A stretch of DNA of 52,756 bases, taken from positions 1 through 52,756 of the forward strand of contig DAOVGF010000021.1 in NCBI GenBank assembly GCA_030672545.1, given 5' to 3'. How positions within the stretch are numbered: position 1 is the stretch's first letter; the number at the start of each line of letters is the position of its first letter. This DNA is from Candidatus Aerophobota bacterium (GTDB lineage: Bacteria; Aerophobota; Aerophobia; Aerophobales; Aerophobaceae). This document shows positions 1 through 9,500 of the stretch, piece after piece. The notes beneath the pieces were generated by a model. That model worked only from the letters and a program-made list of their open reading frames with translations. It was not told the origin of the DNA and made no database searches. The position numbers and the translations under genes were made by a program.

Positions 1-70
1 TTCTTTCCCCTCTTTTTGGAGAGATAATTACCCAGCGGTCCACCACTGGATCTTTCCTTAACTCAGACAT
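1..70 (-). CDS. galT: galactose-1-phosphate uridylyltransferase, N-terminal fragment (cut by window edge)
   Basis: Reading leftwards from an ATG at 68-70, the 23 visible codons give MSELRKDPVVDRWVII followed by SPKRGER, the typical opening of GalT, which exchanges UMP between UDP-glucose and galactose-1-phosphate in the Leloir pathway. The rest of the gene, including the His-Pro-His catalytic motif, lies outside the window. A good sigma-70-like promoter sits about 65 bases upstream. The ribosome binding site is weak (AGAG). The identification rests on a short but very characteristic N-terminus. Confidence 0.75.
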   Translation of the reverse strand, partial: MSELRKDPVVDRWVIISPKRGER

Positions 71-135
71 TTTGCAGCTCTCTTTCGCCTGGAGTATTCT
101 CCTATTTGTTTGCTATTTTCTCTGGAATGGAGCAT

Positions 136-164
136 ATTATAAGTGAATAATCCATATTTATCAA
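136..164 (-). promoter_or_regulatory. sigma-70-type promoter for galT
   Basis: On the minus strand TTGATA (159-164) is followed after exactly 17 bases by TATAAT (136-141). The position and direction fit transcription of galT with a leader of about 60 nucleotides. Confidence 0.65.
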
Positions 165-166
165 GG

Positions 167-194
167 AAAGGGGGAGGCTAGAGCCTCCCCCTTT
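167..194. repeat. 12-bp perfect hairpin
   Basis: AAAGGGGGAGGC and GCCTCCCCCTTT form a perfect 12-bp stem with a TAGA loop. It lies between divergent genes just behind the galT promoter, so it does not obviously terminate either flanking gene. It adjoins the dispersed repeat at 203-310 and may be part of it, or a terminator-like relic. Confidence 0.6.
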
Positions 195-202
195 CAGAAC
201 CC

Positions 203-310
203 GAGATTGCTTCGCTTCACTCGCAATGACAGAAAGATAATGTGGTAGGGGCAACTTTACCTACCCACAGTCGTCATTGCGAGCCTGCCGTAGGCAGGTG
301 TGGCAATCTC
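203..310. repeat. dispersed intergenic inverted repeat (GAGATTGC ... GGCAATCTC type)
   Basis: The segment opens with GAGATTGCTTCGCTTC and CGCAATGAC and closes with GTCATTGCGAG and GGCAATCTC, so the ends are imperfect inverted copies. An internal CCTGCCGTAGGCAGG hairpin and a GGTAGGGGCAAC / CTACCCA dyad lie between. Similar short pieces recur near 6257 and 35458. This is non-coding, mobile-like repeat DNA. The remaining bases up to the gene at 420 hold another GGGTAGGGGTGG piece (about 344-372) and no gene. Confidence 0.55.
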
Positions 311-419
311 ATGAGATAGAATACAGAATGAGGACTTTCTCCTTGGGTAGGGGTGGTTGAAGTTGCCCTGGGATAATTTATAAATTCCTATACCTCAAGG
401 AAGTTGAGGATATACAAAG

Positions 420-1007
420 ATGAAATGGGCTAGACTTATCTTTCATACAGCCACCGGGGCAGCCATTGTCTCCATTTATGGTTTGAGCAATATAGACAAA
501 GGTTTAGCTCTGATAATCCTGGGAATAATAGCTATTTTTTTCGTAGCTGGAGATCTTTTACGCCTGGCTAATTCGAAAATCAACAATTTAGCTCAGCGAA
601 TCTTCAAATTGCTGATGCGATTTGACGAAAGAAACAGGGTTGCCGGGACAACTTATTACGTAATTGGCTGCTGGCTTAGTATCTTAATATTTAGTAAACT
701 GATTGCCTGTGTTTCTATATTGTTCTTGATATTGGGTGACGGAGCGGCTAAGTTAGTGGGGAAAAAGTTTGGCCGAATAATTATTTACGGAAACAAAACT
801 CTGGAAGGAACTCTAACTAACTTTCTGGTATCTCTGGCTATAGCTTTATTCCTTTGCAAGTTGGCCGGGTATCCCCATTTCTTTCTAGGCTCACTGATAG
901 GAGCTGGAGCGGCAACCTTAGCTGAGCTAATTCCCCGGGCAGACAATCTATGCATACCGCTCTTTGGTGGAATCGGTCTCACGGCAGCTTTATACTACCT
1001 TGGCTGA
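420..1007 (+). CDS. SEC59/DGK1/VTE5-like membrane CTP-dependent kinase or phosphatidate cytidylyltransferase-like protein
   Basis: This 195-residue protein is almost wholly hydrophobic with about six to seven membrane segments. The central GDGAAKLVGKKFGR and following NKTLEGTL match the signature of the dolichol kinase / CTP:diacylglycerol kinase / phytol kinase branch of the cytidylyltransferase family. The C-terminal EIPRADNLCIPL corresponds to the family's DDN-x-P block, but the usual double Asp is reduced to a single one. It probably phosphorylates a lipid or isoprenoid alcohol with CTP in the inner membrane; the substrate is unknown. The ATG is preceded by GAGG at about 10 bases. It stands alone, convergent with the gene at 1073. 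Confidence 0.6.
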   Translation: MKWARLIFHTATGAAIVSIYGLSNIDKGLALIILGIIAIFFVAGDLLRLANSKINNLAQRIFKLLMRFDERNRVAGTTYYVIGCWLSILIFSKLIACVSILFLILGDGAAKLVGKKFGRIIIYGNKTLEGTLTNFLVSLAIALFLCKLAGYPHFFLGSLIGAGAATLAELIPRADNLCIPLFGGIGLTAALYYLG

Positions 1008-1072
1008 GAAACTGAAACCTCCTGGATAGCTCCACAGGCATTTTTTTATGAAATCTAAACTATTACTTTTCC

Positions 1073-1879
1073 CTACTCTCCAGCTAAAATTTCAACCACT
1101 CTATCGGGATAATTAGTTATAATACCGTCCACCCCCATCTCTAGACATCTTTTTATCAATCCAGGAGTATTTACCGTCCAAACCCAGACAAGCTTGTCTT
1201 TTTTATGAATAGCTCTTGTTAGCTCCGAACTAATCCGCTGGTAATGAATCCCCAGAATATCGGCCTGAGTGCGCAGACGAGTAGACTGCCGCAGGGTCAT
1301 AATTTCAGGATTAAGCCTTCTAACATTTTCAAGAAAGTTATCTCCCGGGCAGGCTATGATGCAGCACTGGCTCATTTGATATTGGTCTATAACTTTTAAT
1401 AAATTCTCCTCTACGGCCGGCACCTTAACATCAATGAGCAAACGAATTTTCCTTTCTCTGGCCCAGCCAAGCACTTCCTCTAAAGACAGTATTTTCTCAT
1501 TTTCATATTTTTCTTCAGGGCAAATCCTAATAGATAAAGATTTCAGTTCGGACAAGGTTTTATCCGCCACTTCTCCTCTTTCCTTAGTAATTCTATCAAT
1601 TCTTTGGTCATGGATAACCACCAGTTGGTTATCTCGCGTTTTGCGTAAATCAAACTCGATAACATCAGCTCCCATCCTCACCGCTAGTTCAAAAGCAACC
1701 AAAGTGTTCTCCAGGCAATAACCTGAGGCTCCCCGATGGGCTATGATCAAAGTCCTCCCGGAATGATTTAGGCCAGGGATATCAGGAGATAACTGGGTAG
1801 CGTATGCTATGCAAAGGAAGCTCATCCCTAAAAAGCTGATCACACCCCAGAAAAAATATCCCAAGTTCTTAATATTCAT
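1073..1879 (-). CDS. glycerophosphodiester phosphodiesterase family protein
   Basis: 268 residues. A single hydrophobic N-terminal segment (about residues 6-27) looks like a signal anchor or uncleaved signal, placing the enzyme outside the cytoplasm. The GDPD barrel follows: AHRGASG with His48 and Arg49, ENT at 57-59, EFDLRKT with Glu75 and Asp77, and VVIHD with His90 as the second catalytic histidine. The C-terminus has the family's W-V-N ... GVDGIITNYPD motif. It hydrolyses glycerophosphodiesters from phospholipid turnover to glycerol-3-phosphate and an alcohol. No clear Shine-Dalgarno precedes the ATG. Confidence 0.85.
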   Translation of the reverse strand: MNIKNLGYFFWGVISFLGMSFLCIAYATQLSPDIPGLNHSGRTLIIAHRGASGYCLENTLVAFELAVRMGADVIEFDLRKTRDNQLVVIHDQRIDRITKERGEVADKTLSELKSLSIRICPEEKYENEKILSLEEVLGWARERKIRLLIDVKVPAVEENLLKVIDQYQMSQCCIIACPGDNFLENVRRLNPEIMTLRQSTRLRTQADILGIHYQRISSELTRAIHKKDKLVWVWTVNTPGLIKRCLEMGVDGIITNYPDRVVEILAGE

Positions 1880-2102
1880 TTAGACAGATAGAGAAAACTT
1901 TTTCCTCTCTCCCTATCTATGATACCTATTTATGCTCATTTGTCATTTTATTCACCCTTATTTTCCTGGAAAAATCTAAAGACGTGCTTGTCCGTCGAGT
2001 ATGTTCTTCTCTCATAGTGTCTTTGACTTTTAACCGTTCTCTTGTATCATTTTATCCAATAAATTCTGACTTATTGGCTAAAAATAATAAAGGTGATAAC
2101 AA

Positions 2103-3350
2103 ATGTACCAGGCACTGCGAAAGAGCGCTGAAAAGAGATTAGCCGAAATTGGAACTGCCCAAGTGGTAGTGGGAATCCCCAGTTGTAATGATCAAACAAC
2201 CATTGCCAACGTGGTGCGGAGAGTTTCCGAAGGATTGAGAATACATTTTTCGGCTCATCGCTGTGTTTTAGTACTTGCCGATGGTGGCTCTACTGATGAT
2301 ACCCGGGAGGTAGTAGAGAACCTTCCTCTCAAAGGGATAGAGAAAATAGTCACTATTTATCGGGGAATTCCGGGAAAGGGCTCTGCTATAAGAGCTATTC
2401 TGGAAGTGGTAGTTAATCTGGGGGCGGGGACGGCAATAATGGTTGATGCTGATTTGCGCTCTGTCACCCCCTCCTGGGTAAAGATGCTGGGTGAGTTAGT
2501 TCATCTGGAGAAATGTGATTTTATGACTCCTCTCTATTTGCGCCATAAATTTGATGGAACCATTACCAACGATATTGCCTATCCTTTGACCAGAGCTTTG
2601 TACGGAGTTCGTATCCGGCAACCCATCGGGGGAGACTTCGCCTTGTGCGGACAACTGGCCCAGGAGCTATTGGAAGAGAAGGTCTGGGAAAGTGATGTTG
2701 CTCGCTTTGGAATAGATATTTTTATGACTACCACTGCTCTGGCCAGAGGTTACCGTACCGGTGAGGCCGCCCTGGGAGTTAAGATACATAACCCCAAAGA
2801 CCCCATTCATCTTACTCCCATGTTTCGCCAGGTAGTGGGAACAATGTTTGAGTTAGCCGGTAAGTATTATCCCCATTGGAACGAAATTAAGGGAAGTGTT
2901 CTTCCTCGGCAGCCGGGGGAAATGAGATTTGCCGAGCCTACTGAGGTAAAGATTTCCCTGGAGAATTTGAAAGTGGGCTTCAAAGCAGGATGGGAGAGAT
3001 TTTATCCCTTATGGAAAGATATTTTAAACAAGAATAATTTAGAAGAACTCAAAAAAATAAGAAGTAAAGATGGTCACCTTCCAGCGGAGAGTTGGGCCAG
3101 AATCGTCTATGATTATCTGGTAGCTTATCAGATTGAGAGGAAGGTAGACAGGTTTTTCTTTATCTGGTCTCTGGTCCCCCTTTATCAGTTGCGAACCGCC
3201 TCTTTTGTAGAAGAAGCCCAAGATATGACTAATCAGGAAGCGGAGGTTCTAATTGAGAATCAGGCCAGAATATTCGAAGAATTGAAACCCTACCTGCTTA
3301 AGTCCTGGTCGCAGAAAGTGGTGATGGGAAAAAATGGCTCACTTTTTTGA
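2103..3350 (+). CDS. GT-A glycosyltransferase, glucosylglycerate synthase-like
   Basis: 415 residues. It has a GT-A nucleotide-sugar fold: VVVGIPSCND near residue 22, LADGGSTDD at 58-66, and the metal-binding DxD as VDADLRS (Asp115, Asp117). The stretch around 135-185, with KFDGTITNDIAYPLTRALYG, RQPIGGDF and RFGIDIFMTT, is typical of the GT81-related group that includes glucosyl-3-phosphoglycerate and glucosylglycerate synthases, which make compatible solutes. The acceptor cannot be decided from sequence. An extra C-terminal helical region of about 130 residues follows the catalytic domain. AAGGTGA lies 8 bases before the ATG. Its end overlaps the convergent symporter gene by 12 bases. Confidence 0.65.
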   Translation: MYQALRKSAEKRLAEIGTAQVVVGIPSCNDQTTIANVVRRVSEGLRIHFSAHRCVLVLADGGSTDDTREVVENLPLKGIEKIVTIYRGIPGKGSAIRAILEVVVNLGAGTAIMVDADLRSVTPSWVKMLGELVHLEKCDFMTPLYLRHKFDGTITNDIAYPLTRALYGVRIRQPIGGDFALCGQLAQELLEEKVWESDVARFGIDIFMTTTALARGYRTGEAALGVKIHNPKDPIHLTPMFRQVVGTMFELAGKYYPHWNEIKGSVLPRQPGEMRFAEPTEVKISLENLKVGFKAGWERFYPLWKDILNKNNLEELKKIRSKDGHLPAESWARIVYDYLVAYQIERKVDRFFFIWSLVPLYQLRTASFVEEAQDMTNQEAEVLIENQARIFEELKPYLLKSWSQKVVMGKNGSLF

Positions 3351-4805
3351 TTCAGCGAAAAATACCTGAATTCTTTCTTGCTGGGAATGCGAAGTTAAAA
3401 AGGAAACTAAAAAGGTTAGGATAGTGGCTATGATTACCCCTATTATAGAGGGGTCCCATCCTCCGTACCGAGAAGGAATACCCGGAATAAATTTACTGGC
3501 CATATAAAAGCCCTCGGAGACAATTAGTGCGGTTATTACTCCCACCACAGTAGTTCTTTTCCAGTAGAGAGAGATTAATAAAATCGGGGTAAGCTGAGCA
3601 AACCCGCCAAAAGCTACCAGACCTATACCCACCAAAGATCCCGGCGAGAGAAGACTGGCCACATAGGCCAAAATGGCAAAAACGGCTACCATTAATCTGC
3701 CCACCCAATGTTCTTTTCGGCTGGTAGCTTGGGGATCAATTACCCTTTTGTAGAGGTCGTGGGTAAGATAACTGCTGGCCGAAAGGAGCATCGAGTCCGA
3801 GGAAGACATCATGGCTGCCAGAGCCCCAGCGACAATGATACTGGCGAACCAGAAGGGAGTGTATTTGTCCAGCATTACGGAAAGAACCATATCCGGTCTT
3901 TTCAGACCAGGGACTACTCCTGCTCCCCAGGCTCCGACGAGAAAAGCGGGAAGGAAAAGGAGAAGACAAAGCAATGGCCAAATAATAAAGGCTCTTTGAA
4001 GGACTTTTTCTGACTTGCCTACAAAGAAACGTTGGTTAATCTGGGGAAAACAGATAACTCCCAAGGCCGTACTCACGGCGGCTGACCAGATCATCTGGGG
4101 AGTCCAGGATTTTCCCAGAGTGAATACTCTCTCTGCCTGGGAAAGTACCTTTGAAGCAGCCACCTCTGGACCACCAATACTTCTTCCGATGAAGATTAGG
4201 GCTAACCAGATACAAATGAGCATAAAGAGGCCCTGAAAAGTGTCGGTCCAAGCTACGCCTCTCATTCCTCCCAGAACTACATAAATAAGCATGAATAAAG
4301 TAATAAGTCCCGCTCCTATCGGGTAAGAAATGACTCCCCGGGTGAGACCCTCCAAAGCGTAGCCGGCCCCCATCTGTTGGATCATCACGTAGGGAAAGAG
4401 CCAGAATAAAGAGACAACCGAAACGAGTACTCTCAGGGTAGCTGAGCCGAACCTGTGCTCCAGCATCTCTCCCACGGTAATATAGCGATGTTTCTGTCCC
4501 AGTCTCCACTGACGAGCTCCAATGACGTACCAGAGGATAGCCACCAAGAAGCCGTCCATTATTCCCATCACCAGCATCCACTCCATTCCCGTGGCGTAGA
4601 CCTTGCCTGGTCCACCAAAAAAGGTAAAGGATGACATCAGAGTGGCAAACATAGTTAGTAAAAGAACCAAAGTTCCCAGGCTACGATTGGCCAGAAAATA
4701 GTCTTCTACTTCTCTTTTGGTCAGGCGATAACCCCGGAGGCCAATAAAAAGAGCTACCACCATAAACATTAGTATAATGGCAAACTGGATTAATCCTCTA
4801 GTCAT
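3339..4805 (-). CDS. sodium:solute symporter (SSS family)
   Basis: 488 residues with about 13 predicted membrane helices spread over the whole length and short loops, as in the SSS family (PutP, PanF, SglT relatives). The N-terminal KREVEDYFLANRSLG is the usual helix 1-2 motif of the family. It imports an organic solute with Na+; the substrate is unknown. GAGGAG lies 7 bases before the ATG. The start touches the end of the upstream DUF3311 gene by one base, so the two are translationally coupled. Confidence 0.85.
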   Translation of the reverse strand: MTRGLIQFAIILMFMVVALFIGLRGYRLTKREVEDYFLANRSLGTLVLLLTMFATLMSSFTFFGGPGKVYATGMEWMLVMGIMDGFLVAILWYVIGARQWRLGQKHRYITVGEMLEHRFGSATLRVLVSVVSLFWLFPYVMIQQMGAGYALEGLTRGVISYPIGAGLITLFMLIYVVLGGMRGVAWTDTFQGLFMLICIWLALIFIGRSIGGPEVAASKVLSQAERVFTLGKSWTPQMIWSAAVSTALGVICFPQINQRFFVGKSEKVLQRAFIIWPLLCLLLFLPAFLVGAWGAGVVPGLKRPDMVLSVMLDKYTPFWFASIIVAGALAAMMSSSDSMLLSASSYLTHDLYKRVIDPQATSRKEHWVGRLMVAVFAILAYVASLLSPGSLVGIGLVAFGGFAQLTPILLISLYWKRTTVVGVITALIVSEGFYMASKFIPGIPSRYGGWDPSIIGVIIATILTFLVSFLTSHSQQERIQVFFAESKK

Positions 4806-5011
4806 TAATTACTCCTCTCTTTAGTCCAATAGGTTCTTACAAATAGCCAGAAAAGAAAAACGGAGAAAAGAAGCCACCCAACATGATACCAGACCCACAG
4901 AGGTATTCCTATAAAAAGAAGCGAGGACCCCCAGAGAAACCAGGGTATCCCCATTACCATAGTGATAAAAAACACCCCCATCCAAACAATTTTCTTTTTT
5001 AATTTGGTCAT
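4805..5011 (-). CDS. small DUF3311-type membrane protein, partner of the symporter
   Basis: 68 residues with two hydrophobic helices (about 9-30 and 34-58) separated by a short polar turn. Small two-helix proteins of this kind (DUF3311) are routinely encoded directly before SSS symporters, as here, and are thought to be accessory subunits. Family membership is inferred from size, topology and context more than from a strong motif. GGGGT precedes the ATG at about 7 bases. Confidence 0.7.
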   Translation of the reverse strand: MTKLKKKIVWMGVFFITMVMGIPWFLWGSSLLFIGIPLWVWYHVGWLLFSVFLFWLFVRTYWTKERSN

Positions 5012-5155
5012 TGATTACCCCTTTATTCCCGTAAGAAAAAAAAATTATACCTTTTTTCTCTTCCCTGTCAAAGATTTTCTTTGGTTTCTTCAGTTTCAGT
5101 CTTTTCTTATTTACTAATATTCTCTATAGGATATCTTTCCAAAGCGTTATTGAAA

Positions 5156-6220
5156 TTACAAAATTGTCTCGTAGAGAAGCAGTCTCTCAACTGTCTCGTT
5201 CAGCCCTATTTGCCTGGTCAAAGTTCCATCAATGGCTTCGACGTAGGTTAAAATACGATTTTTTAGAGGATCGTATACAAGACTGGCATAGCCCAGTAAA
5301 GGGTGTTTCTTGTGTTCATATTTTGATTGAGGCTGCCATGGTGTACGGAAGATTGTCTCCAAATTCATATTTCTATAGTCCACGTTGTAGGCAGCAAAAT
5401 TGGGGATAGATCCACCTCCGTGTCCGATCTTGTATTCATCGGCATAAACGACCCGATTCTTACTCACCCGGGAATCTTCCATTTCGCTTTCCAATCCGAG
5501 GAATAAAGGACCATTGGTCCCCGCAAAAAGGGAACCGGAGAGAAACCGCAACCGGTCAGTTCCATCAATGGTAAAAACGCCGTGTTTACTCCAGGTAATA
5601 CCGTCAATACTGGTAGCCAGAGCCGGTCGTTCTCGACGTTCTTTATCTATGGCTTTATAAAAACAAAACCATCGGCCATCTATAATATCGATGGTGGCAT
5701 CCCGAGCCTGACCTGCATCATAGGACTGATCATTTTTGATTACCAATCCTTTTGACCGCCAGGGACCTTCCAACTTAGAGGAAGTGAGAAGTAGTGTCTC
5801 CCAGTACACTCCTCCCCAGGCAAACTCGGAACCGGTATCCACCGAGAGATAGAAATGCCATTCTCCGTTCAGGGGATTCTTTAAAAGTTGGGTTCCTTCA
5901 ATGCTATGGATTTTGAGACCACTCTTCCGGCAAACTTCTTCTTTACTAATACTCACAATTAACTCAAAGTTTTCTCCATTTTTCGATCGATAAATATTAG
6001 CGGCAAAACCTCGTACTTTTCCTTCGGCTTTGCGTGGTCGGGCAGTCAATAAAAATTGTTCATTTTCGGGATCGAAGAGAGCTTTCCCCGCTCCAATCCA
6101 GGATCCAGGGTCAAAATTGGGCGGATCCAAAACCACTCCTTTAAAGTGCTGGTGAGAAAAAATGTACTGCGGTGGTACCACACCCTGCCAAAGTCCCGAG
6201 AAGTTTATCTTTTTCAGCAT
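5156..6220 (-). CDS. five-bladed beta-propeller glycosidase-like protein (GH43/GH32-fold type)
   Basis: 354 residues from the ATG at 6220, chosen because GGAGGTAAAG directly precedes it; an upstream in-frame TTG lies inside that binding site. No signal peptide, so it is cytoplasmic. Repeated blade-like segments, such as WIGAGKALFDPENEQFLLTARPR, DAGQARDATIDIIDGRWFCFYKA and GYASLVYDPLKNRILTYVEA, resemble GH43/GH32/GH130 propellers that act on furanosides or beta-mannosides. I could not place the three acidic catalytic residues with certainty, so activity and substrate are open. It lies near the symporter and galT, in keeping with sugar use. Confidence 0.5.
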   Translation of the reverse strand: MLKKINFSGLWQGVVPPQYIFSHQHFKGVVLDPPNFDPGSWIGAGKALFDPENEQFLLTARPRKAEGKVRGFAANIYRSKNGENFELIVSISKEEVCRKSGLKIHSIEGTQLLKNPLNGEWHFYLSVDTGSEFAWGGVYWETLLLTSSKLEGPWRSKGLVIKNDQSYDAGQARDATIDIIDGRWFCFYKAIDKERRERPALATSIDGITWSKHGVFTIDGTDRLRFLSGSLFAGTNGPLFLGLESEMEDSRVSKNRVVYADEYKIGHGGGSIPNFAAYNVDYRNMNLETIFRTPWQPQSKYEHKKHPLLGYASLVYDPLKNRILTYVEAIDGTLTRQIGLNETVERLLLYETIL

Positions 6221-6303
6221 CTTTACCTCCAATATTATAGAAATTATTTACGGCGATTTGTCATTGCGAACAAAGCCAAGCGTAATAATTTAGATTTCAT
6301 AAA

Positions 6304-6396
6304 GGTAGCCACAAGTTTTAACTTGCGCAAAGGAGCCATGGTAGCCGCAACCTTTAGATTGCGCAAATAAACGCAGGCTAAAGCCTGCGTTTACCA
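6304..6396. repeat. dispersed palindromic repeat R1, copy A (composite)
   Basis: Contains GGTAGCCACAAG-TTTTAACTTGCGC, then GGTAGCCGCAACCTTTAG, TTGCGCAAATAAACGCAGG and CTAAAGCCTGCG. Each half is self-complementary. Almost the same 90-bp arrangement recurs at 15280-15365, differing at only a few positions. Single 56-bp units recur at 16797, 30321, 36581 and 52598. It is intergenic, between the glycosidase-like gene and the SNF2 gene. Confidence 0.85.
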
Positions 6397-6564
6397 CTCT
6401 ATCTTCGCCAAAAAAAGATTTCCCTTGCTTCGTTTCATTAATTTGCCATAGCTCACCGACTTTGTCAAAATTTCTCTGAGAGAGTTGACCTCGGTAGAAG
6501 AGTTGATATTATAGCAGGTGACTTCATTATGGGCATTTAGCCAGAACCAAAAGAGAAATTTTCT

Positions 6565-9500
6565 ATGATCATTCTTCATGCCTCCTGGTTTGAACAAAAT
6601 CTCCACCTCTGGGCAGAGATGACCCCCGAAGTACCGTATATACCCCATCGGCGGCGGGGGAGAAAGCCCAAGATACCTCGACCGAAGCCATTTCCTTACG
6701 ATGCCGGACCAAAAGGATTGCAGAACTCCTTGTCCTCGTTTGGGAGCGGGATTATCCGGGTCAAGAGACGAGTGGCTACGGTCTGCGCTTGGCTCCCGTC
6801 AGGTGATGGGATTCCCCTTGCCTCCAGTCCAATGATTGCCGAACCGCCAGCATCTGTTGCCCAGGTAGAGCTCTTGCCCTGGCTGGTGACGGTACTTTCC
6901 TTAAAGTGGGAGGAAATAGGTGAGGTACTGTGTCGCTGTCTGTCCGGAGACTTGCTGGCTCGGGGGGTGCTGGCCGGTACGGATTTTCAATGGTGGTCTG
7001 AGAACCTACGGTTAGCCGGAGCTCTGGTAGTGCGACAGGCATATCTGCCGGGGGTCGAAGAAGGAGAAAAAGGTCTCGAGGCTCGATGGCAGCCCGTTTT
7101 TGAGGGGGCTAACCAGGATCGTCTAACAGTTCTGGCCCGCCACATGCCTCCCTCGGCGCGCTGCCTGACCAGTACGGACACCACGACACCTCCTAACATA
7201 CCTCCAGAGTTTTTCGCTCGTGTCTTTATTAGCCGAACAATGGACTGGATGATCAGAAGATCAACTAGGATCAGGGACGTCTCACCCGCAGCCCGTAAAC
7301 TTAAGAACAATCTAAAGTTTGACAGTGTCCACGATGCCTGGTTGCACGCTCTGCAATCCGATCCTGCCTTAATCCCCTGGGATGACCGTAGTCATTTAAT
7401 TGATCTGGCTAATCAGATAGACCAATGGCGACGTCCTATTCAAATAACTGCCCAGGCCAAGTGTCGCTTGTGCTTTCGTCTGGAAGAACCTAAATCCTCA
7501 AAATGTCCAGAAAGCATCTCCGTCAGAGTTCCAGGCGGAGACTGGTACCTACGCTATTTACTGCAGCCCCACGCCGATCGAAGTCTCCAGGTTCCGGTAG
7601 CAGAAGTCTGGAAGACACGCAGCCGGTCGGCCAGAATGTTGAAGAAACTTGCTGGTGAGGTACAGGAGTACTTGCTAACAGCGCTGGGACAGGCGTCCGG
7701 ATTATGTCCGGACATCGCCGTTAGCCTGGAGTCCAAACACCCGGGTGGATGTATCCTTGGTACGGAAAATGCCTACGAGTTTCTGAGGCGACATGCGCCG
7801 GCTCTGGAAGCGGTCGGATTTGGCCTTATGTTGCCGGCCTGGTGGACCCAGAAAGGTACTAAGCAGCGTTTGTCGCTCCGGGCCAAGGTGAAGAGTCCTC
7901 AAATGCAAAGCAACAGCGGGCTGACGCTGAGCACCATTACCGAAGTAAACTGGGAATTGGCCCTCGGGGATACCAGTATCTCCCTCAAGGAGATCAACCA
8001 GTTGGCCAAGATGAAAGTACCCCTGGTCCAGCTTCGGGGCACCTGGGTAGAAGTAGATGCCTGTCAAATCCAGGAAGTAGCCAAGTTCTGGAAGGAGCAA
8101 TCCCGCTCGGAAATGTCCGCCGGTGAAGTGGTCCGAATGGCACTGGGGGCTAAGGATGAGAGGTACGGTTTACCGGTTGGTCATGTTGAGACCGAGGGCT
8201 GGGTTGGAAAACTTCTTGACCGACTTCAAAGTAATGAACTATTTGAGGAGTTGGCCGTTCCTGACCAGTTGCAGGGTACTCTCCGTCCCTATCAGAGGCG
8301 AGGATATTCCTGGCTGGCTTTCCTGCGGCAATGGGGGTTGGGTGCCTGCTTGGCCGACGATATGGGGTTGGGTAAAACAGCACAGGCGTTAGCTTTGATT
8401 GCTCGAGAACGGGGAGTGGGCGAAACCCGGCCCGTGCTAGTGATTTGCCCCACCTCCGTAATTAACAACTGGGTGAAGGAATCCCAGAAGTTCACCCCCG
8501 AACTCTCGGTTTTGGTTCACCATGGGGTGGGACGAAGGAAGCGGGAAACCTTCATTAAGCAGGTGGCAGATCACGCCCTGGTTGTTTCCAGTTATGGTCT
8601 ACTTCACCGAGATCTCCAGTTCCTGCAGGCCGTCCCCTGGGCCGGTATTATCCTGGATGAAGCGCAAAACATTAAGAATCCCGAGACTAAACAGTCCCGG
8701 GCAGCCCGGGCCCTTTCCGCTGATTATCGGATTGTCTTGACGGGCACACCGGTGGAAAACCACGTGGGTGATCTCTGGGCAGTCATGGAATTTCTCAATC
8801 CCCGTCTGCTGGGTACCCAAAACTCCTTTAAGCAGCGGTTCTTCATTCCCATTCAGAGAGACCGGGATCAAGAAACAGCCGAGCAACTCAGACGCTTGAC
8901 CGGTCCGTTTATCCTGCGCCGTTTGAAAACAGACAAATCCATTATTACCGATCTACCGGAGAAGATGGAGATCAAAACTTACTGTACCTTGACCCGGGAA
9001 CAAGCTACGCTTTACGCGGCCGTGCTTCGAGAAACTACCAAGGCACTGGAGGAAACCGATGGTATCCGGCGTAAAGGTGTGATTCTGGCCACTTTGTCCA
9101 AGCTAAAGCAAATATGCAATCATCCGGCCCAATTTCTGGGTGATAACTCTGTTATTGAGAATCGTTCGGGCAAAGTGAGCCGGTTAGTAGAGATGCTGGA
9201 AGAGGTCATTGACCAAGAGGGGGGAGTTCTGATTTTTTCCCAGTTTGCCAAAATGGGTGAAATCCTTAAACAGCATCTCCAGGAAGTCTTTGGGCGTGAG
9301 GTCCTGTTTCTCCACGGCAAAGTGAGCAGAAAACGGCGCGACCAAATGATAGAAAGATTCCAGCAAAAGAATGGTCCGCCAGTCTTTGTTCTCTCTCTTA
9401 AAGCTGGAGGTACCGGTATAAATTTAACCCGAGCTAACCGCGTCTTTCATTTTGACCGCTGGTGGAACCCGGCCGTGGAGAATCAGGCTACCGATCGTGC

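Noticed and set aside
3708..4581. Several overlapping open frames inside the symporter gene on both strands.
   Set aside because: They are shadows of the 488-residue symporter, whose membrane helices and ribosome site are convincing.
6391..6579. Minus-strand open frame of 62 codons upstream of the SNF2 gene, with AGGAGG directly before an ATG.
   Set aside because: The ribosome site is almost flush with the ATG, the frame overlaps the SNF2 N-terminus, its end lies in the border of repeat R1 and the product resembles no family.
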